NCBI GenBank assembly: GCA_029717555.1
Contig: JAMDHS010000060.1
Location: 62,001-126,000, forward strand
Reading direction: 5' to 3'
Length of the DNA stretch: 64,000 bases
DNA from: Peribolospora baueri
Lineage: Eukaryota > Basidiomycota > Peribolosporomycetes > Peribolosporales > Peribolosporaceae
A program made the position numbers and the translations under genes. How positions within the stretch are numbered: position 1 is the first letter of the stretch; each line of letters starts with the position of its first letter. The notes under the pieces were generated by a model. That model saw only the letters and a program-made list of their open reading frames with translations, did not search any database and was not told the origin of the DNA. Below, piece by piece: positions 56,801-64,000 of this stretch.

Positions 56801-58803
56801 CGAGTTCCTTCCGGAGGACGTCAAGAAAGAGGGACGCTCCTGGCGAAAGGGCACGGATACCATGGACGTCTGGTTCGACAGCGGCGTGTCCTGGGCGCAT
56901 ATCCGCGACCTCCGGCTCCGTTCACACGCCGACGAAGTGGCCGACGTCTACTTGGAGGGCAGCGACCAGCACCGCGGCTGGTTCCAGTCCTCCCTTCTCA
57001 CCTCACTCTCCACAACGGGCAGAGCGCCTTGCCGCCACATCATCACGCACGGCTTCGCTCTCGACTCCAAAGGCAACAAGATGAGCAAGTCGCTCGGTAA
57101 CGTCGTCAGCCCTTTCACGGTCACCGATGGCGGCAAGGACCTGAGCAAGGAGCCGGCCTACGGAGCAGACGTCCTTCGACTGTGGGCGGCCGCCGTGGAG
57201 TACAAGAGGGACGTTCCCGTCGGGACGGAGATCATGAGACGCGTCTTTGACAAGATGAAGAAACTCCGCAACACCGCTCGCTTCATCCTCGGAAACGTGC
57301 CCGCCGACCAGTCCTTCCGTCCAGTGTCCAAGGCGGAAATGAGTCTCGTGAGCGGCGATGCGAGAAAGAGGGCGAGTGCGCTGCGCCGCCTGCCCCGACG
57401 CTTATCCTCGCTCTTTCCCCATTCGCCCGTCCTGTCCAGATCGAACGATATGTCATGAACGAGGTCTACCATTTGGAGCGGACCGCTCGGGATGCGTATG
57501 ACGCCGTGGAGTTTAACAAAGGTAAACGCCGACTTACCTCGCTTCTCAACCCGAATTGGCACGCTCAAATCTTTGCGCCGTCTTTGTCGTTCGTGAAACA
57601 GTGGTGGACGCCGTCACCAACTTTAGCAACGTGACTATCTCTGCATTTTATTTCGACATCACCAAGGACTGCCTGTACACGAACGCGGAGGACAGTCTGG
57701 AACGGCGGGCCGTGCTCACAGTGCTTCGGGAGGTGAGCTAGGCAGCAGACCAGGGCGCTTGCCCGCTGGGAGGTCGCAGCCGTCGTGCCGAACTTCATGC
57801 TGTCTGTTCTTCGCTTTCCCTAGGTCTTTCGAGTCTATGTGTCCATCCTCGCTCCGATCGCCCCGCACCTGGCAGAGGAAATCCATCACTTTGCGTCCGG
57901 CGCTATCCAGGACCCTGCGGAGGGACAGGAGGCTGTGTCGCCGACGTCCGTCTTTAGGGCAGGGTGGCAGCATGTCGTGAGTTCCTTTGCTGGACTTTGC
58001 ACGCGCTTTGATGAGTTTGCCTCACCGGAACTGCTCCTTCCGCTCACGTCTCCTATCACGCCAGGCCGAGGAGTGGAGGGACGACGGGGTGAAGGCGGAG
58101 ATGGAAGCTTTGATCCGTGTCCGGGACCGAGTGCTGGCTCTGCTCGAGCGAGCCAGAAAGGCCAAGTGAGCCCTGCGTCCATCCGTCGTCGTGTTTCGTT
58201 AGCGCTTCTCCAGCTGACCATTCTCGGACGGGTGGCTGTGACAGGGATCTGAAATCGTCCTTGGAGGCCGAGGTCGACGTTCGATTGTCGTCCCCGCCCG
58301 CCAGCGATATGGCTGCGTCGCTGCGAAGACATGGTGAGCGCGCCGTGCCGCCCGTCTTCGCCCTCGCACGAACGCCCCAAGAGGGCCCGGCCCGGCTGAC
58401 TGTGACCTTCTTGCGCCGTGTCGTGTCGCGTCGTTCGTGTCACCCACAGCGGACGTCCTTAGGACTCTATTCATCGTCTCCGACGTGCATCTCGTCGACG
58501 ACCCGATCGCCTTCGCCGCGGGCCCCTCACCGCCGTGGTCGTATGCTGACGAAGTGGACGGTGAGACACTTATTCCCGCAAAGTCTTGTCTGTGCGTGTG
58601 TTCGCTCGCTCATCGCCCATCCTCCCCTCTCTCGCCCACCCCTCCCTCTCCACCCCACCCTTCCCTTCCCGTCAGGCATCGCCCTATGCGTCCGGCCGGC
58701 AAGAAGAGAAAAGTGCCCGCGGTGCTGGACGTTTACGCGCGAGCACCACGAGCGGGTGTGCGCCAGATGCGAGGGCGTGCTTCAGGCCGGGTCCGCGCGA
58801 TGA
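53840..58803 (+). CDS. ISM1: Isoleucyl-tRNA synthetase, mitochondrial
   Basis: Eighteen exons: 53840-54199, 54383-54455, 54576-54645, 54750-54816, 54906-55053, 55168-55221, 55305-55543, 55625-55763, 55834-56290, 56442-56530, 56605-57347, 57440-57521, 57602-57732, 57824-57976, 58065-58165, 58245-58333, 58450-58560, 58676-58803; 1,077 residues. The first 90 residues are Arg/Ser-rich, a mitochondrial presequence. Class I motifs: HIGH-like [18 protein letters not shown] (about 136-150), [10 protein letters not shown], editing-domain [10 protein letters not shown] and [25 protein letters not shown], and KMSKSLGN (about 723). The C-terminus has the zinc knuckle CPRCW...CARC of bacterial/mitochondrial-type IleRS. 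It charges mitochondrial tRNA-Ile. It is convergent with ABD1. Confidence 0.95.
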
Positions 58804-59155
58804 CGTGGCGACGACCGTCATCGTCATTGCCATTCGCCTTTCGCTTTTCGCCGCCCCGCCGGCGTTTTCAGGAATGCAAGGCTTCCGCGGAGAAGGGTTC
58901 TGCTGGTGTGTGTGTGTGTGTGTGTGTGTGCGTAAAAGAAGGCGCGAATGATGATGGATAAGAGGAAGCAGGACAGGTACGGAAGACTAGAGTACAACGA
59001 CGACGACGACGGAGGACAACAAACAACAGAGACGGGTTCTGCAGGAACATGGGAGAGGAACGGGAAAAGTGAAAGAGACAGAAGCTGAAAGATGGAGGGG
59101 AGGGACATGGACATTGGGGGGGTTGGGACGCGCGCGGCGATCGAGCGAGCGAGCA
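58804..59155. other. Convergent 3' spacer, ISM1 / ABD1, with (TG)n
   Basis: 352 bp between facing stop codons with a (TG)13-type dinucleotide run at about 58905-58930 and GAC trinucleotides near 58998-59010. No gene is seen. Confidence 0.6.
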
Positions 59156-61536
59156 CTACCGCTTCTCGAATGCAAATCCGATGTAAATGTCTGGGAGGTG
59201 AAGGGGAACGAAGAGAGTGGAAAAGCGGTTCAGAAGAGGATTCACGAGCTGCTCGGACGGATCGACGACTCACTAGCCGCTTCCCACTGCTCCTCGGTCA
59301 TCTGGCTTGTCCCATCCGGCAGGACGACCTTCATGCGCTCCAACAGGGGGCCGAAGTCGGGAGTGTACCTCTCTTCCGCAAAGATCTCGTGGAACTCTTT
59401 GCGATAGATGAGGTGCAGGCCGTACTCGAGCGCGAGGCTGTGCGGCGGGGGCGGATCACGGGTTAGTTAGGTCAGATGGACGGAAAAGGCGTGGAACTGG
59501 GCCCGGCTGGCTGATGGGCATCCCTCCACTCACTCTTCAAATACGCTCCACTGCACCACAAACTCGGGCACATCCTCCACAGCGTCCTGCAGGAAAAAGT
59601 TGTACCGGTGACCAAAGGCCGGGAATTTGGCTTTGGTGTCAAAGGAGATGCGGTAGACCGAGTTGCCGTACGAGAGCTCGTCGGCCGGGAGGGAACGTAA
59701 TCGAGATCTGAAGGATGGAAAGGAGGGAGCAGGGAATAGGAAGCGCGAGTGAGAAATGACCGGCAAAGTCGCGCGCAGCCTTGGATCGTCCGGAGCGCCC
59801 ACTCACAACATGGTGTCCGCGTTGGGGATCGTGCCGAGGAAGACACCGCCCGGGCGCAAATGTCTCGACACGTTCTCGAGCATCATGCGCACCTTGGACG
59901 CGCTCTCGAAGGCATAATGCATGCAGAACTGCATCGATACGTTATCGAAACCGGGTTGGAGAATCTCGGACGCGATGACCGAGGAGATGGGGTTCTGGAG
60001 GGAGCAGGGAAAAGCAAGGGAGCGATTGAGCTGAGCCAGTCATCGCGCGAGGGGATGAACAAAGCCATCGTCGCCGCCTCACCGAATAGCAGTCGAGGGC
60101 GCGGAAACGGGCTCGAAACTTGGGTGTCCGCATCTGCTGGTATCGTGATTCGGCCTGCTGGACGGACACCTCGGCCAGATCTGCTCGGCGCGCGGGATAG
60201 CGGGATCAGCACGACCGTTCGGGCGACTCTTTGACGCACGACGGACTCACCGATGCCAATATATTCGTCGATCTGCGCCTTGGACCACTTCATGAGATCG
60301 CCGCCCTTGCCGCACCCAATGTCCAACACCCGTCCTCCTACCGGCCTGCCTGCCGCCCACGAATGTCTCCTGTCCGGCGGCGGCGGCCCAGGCGCTCCAT
60401 CGCGCCGGCCAAGACCGTTCTCCTCGCCCGCCGCTCCTTTGCCGGCGTGCCAGTCGAGATGGCGCGCAAACTTGCCGATGAGGACGGATTTGATCCAGTT
60501 GTTGAAGTTTTTCAAGCCAATGATCGGAGAGTCGAAGCGCCTCTGCAGGCCCACTTCGGGCCGCAGGTTGTCTGACGGCCGACCGCGCGCGCGGGTCATC
60601 AGCATCGGCAAGCGGGAGAGAACGGGCGGGACGGGAAGGCAGGAAAAGGGACTCACAATGATCGGCCACGACGTCGCCGGTAAACGCGCCGTTGACCCTG
60701 CGCTTCTGCCGCCTGCCATCGTCCGCAGAAACCAAGCCGTCCCACTTTTCCTCCTCCTCCACCGCCCTCTTGCCCAATGTCGTCGGCGACGGCTGACCCG
60801 CCGCCGAGCGCTCCTGCGAGCCAAGCGACCTCGTCGGCGACGTCGCCGCCGCCGCCGCCGTCGCCCCCGCGCGATCCTTGCCCGGCGTCGACGTGCGAAG
60901 AGGATTGGAGACGGAGGCCTGCAATCGCGCGAGTTCGTCTGGCTGGATGGGGACCATGACCGACCTCGCCGGCGTCACTCGGCGCGGACGATAGAAGGCG
61001 ACGGGCTTGGACGCCGACGGCGGCGGCTGTCGCTCCGCCGTACCGTCCCGGGCGAGGGTGGAAGGGCTGGAAGAGACGGTGGAGGCGGACATGGTCCGGC
61101 TTCGGCGATCTGCGGCGACGGCCTGGCGCGCCTCGCCGCCAGGACCGTTGAGGACGTCGGCGATGGTGGAGATGGAAGCCCTGCTGTGCCTGCTGGACAG
61201 CCTTCCCTCTTGCGCGTCCCGGGCGGACGTCGTGCTGTGACCAGACGGCGCCCTCGCATCTCGAGCCACGGCCGCGGGAGGAAAAGGATCTCGAAAGGCG
61301 GCGACGGGCGATCGAAGCGGGTCGATATCCTTGGCGTTGAGGATGTCCGACAGGGCGAACGAGCCGCTGCGTCGGGAAGAAGGCGGCGGAGAAGGCGACT
61401 TGGAGCCAGATGCGCGGGGTGGATCGGGGTCAGGTCCGGGGCCAGGGCCAGGGTCCGCCGAGGGGCCGCCGCTCTCATCAGCGAACGGTCTCGTCGGCGA
61501 CTCGACGACGGCGTCGCGAACGGGGTCGTAGGGCAT
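59156..61536 (-). CDS. ABD1: mRNA cap guanine-N7 methyltransferase
   Basis: Seven exons (minus): 61536-60657, 60571-60251, 60180-60083, 59994-59807, 59707-59534, 59437-59274, 59190-59156; 619 residues. The first 290 residues are disordered and Pro/Ser-rich. The catalytic domain begins at VVADHYNLRPEVG, with [13 protein letters not shown], the AdoMet site [15 protein letters not shown] (about 376-390), [56 protein letters not shown] and the closing [16 protein letters not shown]. It methylates the cap guanosine of nascent nuclear mRNA. The last splice (GCT A / AC ATT) is needed for the conserved end; without it the frame stops after 14 different residues. The Met at 61536 is chosen over 61758, whose extension is hydrophobic and not family-like. 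Confidence 0.93.
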
Positions 61537-63126
61537 ATCGCGCCAACGCGTCCGTCCGTGCGTCCGTGATGGTTCGGATGGTGGCGCTGTGCCTAGTGCT
61601 GGCCGACGGGCGTCGACGTGGCCGGCGAAGGCATCCGACGAGCGAGGCTGGCGAGAGGGCGGCGAGAGAGCGATGAGGAGGAGGAGGTGAGATATGAGGC
61701 GAGGGTGAGATAGATAGATGACAGCCAAGATGAAAACGGCGATGGAATGAATGTCCACCGCGCGTGAAGTTGCTGCGGCGACTCTGGAGCGACGGCGACG
61801 GGACGGGTACCGACCAGCTTGCTTCTAGCTCATGGCGCTCGAGACGCTAGCGATGCGACGCGACGAGCGGAAGACTACCAAGGGAGACAGACGTACAAAG
61901 GAGCCGGCCCAACGACGACGGACGGCGAGCGGCAGGGCTTGGACGAACGAATGCGTCTGCACGCACGGACGGTTTCCCCGCCAGCGTTCAAGGCGTCACC
62001 CTTCTACCCGGCGGCAATGCGCGGCAATACGCGGTGAGTAGTGGCGACAAAGACGAAAACGAAAAGGCCGAAAAGGACTACCCGCTGACTGGATTGCACC
62101 ATCGACCCTGGTAGGAGTGCTGCGCTGATAGGAACGCTGCGCTCCCCTGAGCGCAGCGCGTGGCTGCGAGAAAGCAGGTTCTCCGTCGCCAGCTAGGAGC
62201 GACGCTGCGGAGCAAGTGCTGATCAAAGGGCCCCCTGAACGGTTATTGCGTTTCGCGATGCCGTCGACTCCACCCGGAGTACCCAGTCAGTTCCACCCGC
62301 GATAACAACAACAATCGCTGCGACCGAGAAGGCACGGACCCACCGACGTTCCATTCTCGGACCCGAGGACGAGCGTGCCAAATAACTTACCAGGACACCT
62401 GGTGTGCCGTTTAACAAGGAGCGGGAGAGGAGGAATTGCCCTCCCTCCCAACGTCGCCCTTGACTCCTTGGACTCTCATCCATTACCCAGTCGCTGCGGT
62501 GATTTCCCTTCACCGCCATTCGTCAGCTTCTTCTCCGTCTTGCCTATGAAACTAGGTACCCTTGGCTTTTTCCTCTCCATCTTTCCAACTCCGACCGCTT
62601 ACTGGCCTTTTGCGTTCCTTTACCCATGCTATGCACTGCGATCTCCCAGCTCGACTCCTTTGTAGCGCACAGGTATATTTCTATTACATGAGCCAGCTCA
62701 AAGACTCTCTAATCCTCCGTTTATCAGGCGTCCAGTCCTCCGTTTATTAGGCGTCCTACTCCTCTTTCTTATCGACATGGTCGACTCGTATGTGTTATGC
62801 TCACCGGATATTCAATTTCGTGCGCAAGCCTAGGGGTGCAATGTGAGAGTGATCAAATGATGATGGTCTCGGGCAAGATCTCTCCCTGATTGGGCATACG
62901 AGTATCCTTTCGTCGTGTCCTGACTCGCGGCTGTCCCTCTGGTTTCGCAGATTGACCATAACGATTCTCGCTATCTGCATCATGCAATTCGTAGGTGGGT
63001 GGGGTGTCCATAACCCGAGCGAGGAGGGCGGCGACCTCGGGCACGAGCTTCGTGACATTCATACCTTCAACACAGCTTCCAGCTGCGCTATCTTGCGTAT
63101 CACCATCCTCATCCTAATCCTAATCC
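61537..63126. other. 1.6-kb spacer upstream of ABD1
   Basis: Mostly gene-free. It has an 8-bp stem hairpin (GCTGCGCT, loop CCCCTG, AGCGCAGC) at 62136-62157. A minus-strand open stretch at 62853-63062 (MNVTKLVPEVAALLARVMDT) reads protein-like but has no recognisable family or gene context. The segment 62560-62880 is AT-richer than the window. Confidence 0.5.
62713..62758. repeat. 23-bp tandem dimer
   Basis: TCCTCCGTTTATCAGGCGTC and TCCTCCGTTTATTAGGCGTC start two adjacent 23-bp copies. Confidence 0.8.
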
Positions 63127-63972
63127 TCAAAGGTCGAAATTAGATTCTATAAACTTGGAGATTCCCTCTTCGTCCTCATTGAGTGCCATATGTATGCAAT
63201 CTTCAATCTTGGCTATGGTGGGAAACTTGGCCCGCCAAGCGTCGCTGTACACCAAGTAATGCAGAGGTTCGTTCATGTAGGCGTAATAGTCTTCGTGCGG
63301 TAGAATCCCGCGTATTCCCAGTCCAACAAAGCCGTCACTTTGCCGTCCTTGGCAAGGATGTTGCACGCCGGAAAAATCGCCGTGGCACAGAACGATGTCG
63401 CATGGCTCGATCTGAATGGCGCCCGATTCCAAATGACGAATGAGCCGGTCCAACGGTTCGACGTGCGGCCTTTCAATGACCCCAAGACGCCGGATGAGGT
63501 ACTCCACAACCGATCCACACGGCTCGACAGGGGGACGAACGCCCAGGCATGTGACCCGCGGGTGCGTCAGCTTCTGCTCCGGACCAAAGCCTCGAATCAC
63601 GTCGCTTTTGAACGAGCGCAGCTGCTCCCGAAAGGCTAGTATTTGGGCGACGAGGTTGTCGTCAATCACGGCGTCGTCATCATCCGGGAGCGGAGTTCCC
63701 TCCATCTTCTCCAGGTACATGAATTCGTAGCGCCCACCGACCATTCCAAGGCGATATACCTCTGGCACTGGAATGGTCGTATTTTCCTTGATGAATCGTA
63801 CCGCTCCCGCGTAGTTTTTGTGAGCCTCTAAGTCAAGGTGGGCCTTGCCGTCTTCGACGACGTCCTGCACGCGTAAAACCTGACCGCCGACCACAGAAGC
63901 GGCCCTTGCACAGTAATTCAAGTAAACCTCGTCGCCCGGGCTCAGCTCGGCTGGCCAGCTGCCGCCCTCCAT
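63127..63972 (-). pseudogene. APH-type phosphotransferase gene with a shifted catalytic loop
   Basis: A continuous 281-codon frame starts at 63972 (MEGGSWPAELSPGDEVYLNY) and shows the aminoglycoside-phosphotransferase/choline-kinase-like fold: FIKENTTIPVPEVYRLGMVG, YEFMYLEKMEGTPL, CDIVLCHGDFS. Immediately after HGDFS the family text moves to the +1 frame (ACNILAKDGKVTALLDWEYA), then returns to the original frame at PHEDYYAYMNEPLHYLV. An extra G near 63368-63371 and a missing C near 63297-63301 explain both moves. As it stands, the catalytic Asn and the DWE metal-binding Asp are lost although the ORF stays open. The gene is either inactive or the assembly has two compensating single-base errors. 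The substrate is unknown; fungal members are often small-molecule kinases. Confidence 0.65.
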
Positions 63973-64000
63973 TGCAGTTTCCGGCTGCCGTGGAGAGAAA

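Noticed and set aside
60253-61569. 438-codon plus-strand ORF
   Set aside because: Antisense to ABD1 exons 1-2, made almost wholly of Arg, Gly and Pro.

Overview
The window reads as nuclear DNA of an intron-dense, GC-rich basidiomycete fungus. A red yeast of the Pucciniomycotina (Rhodotorula/Rhodosporidium type) is my best guess, inferred from style rather than from a marker gene. Almost every gene is cut by short introns (about 50-130 bp) with GTGAGT/GTAAGT-type donors. Apparent ORFs therefore rarely equal genes, and I built gene models by joining exons through conserved protein motifs; summed exon lengths come out in frame for the genes where I totalled them. No rRNA, tRNA, CRISPR array or intact mobile element was found.

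Layout. 0-14 kb: compact housekeeping genes, mostly in head-to-head pairs: SAC-domain phosphoinositide phosphatase (runs off the left edge) / parvulin; MGR2 (TIM23 complex) / calcipressin RCN1; exosome RRP42 / complex III assembly factor MZM1; splicing factor SLT11 / N-myristoyltransferase NMT1. 14-28 kb: a homeodomain regulator with KEN motifs, mismatch-repair MSH3 (23 exons), aldolase FBA1 with a 6-nt exon, an unrecognised minus-strand gene, and an AAAP-type amino-acid transporter. 28.4-31.2 kb: a decayed patch with an F-box gene relic and a Nudix gene relic. 31-43 kb, all minus strand: dynactin ARP10, a 1,595-residue Zn2Cys6 transcription factor, and cyclase-associated protein SRV2/CAP.

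43-54 kb: long spacers full of tetra- and hexanucleotide repeats. They surround a tiny five-exon cysteine-rich metallothionein-like gene, an Ecl1-like zinc-binding protein, and cohesin acetyltransferase ECO1. 54-64 kb: mitochondrial isoleucyl-tRNA synthetase ISM1, mRNA cap methyltransferase ABD1, and an APH-type kinase gene whose catalytic loop is out of frame.

The genes do not form one pathway. The most notable things are the hidden cysteine-rich gene, the microexons (6, 12, 13, 13, 17, 21 and 22 nt), and the three host genes with disrupted reading frames. I did not see a convincing new multi-gene system.
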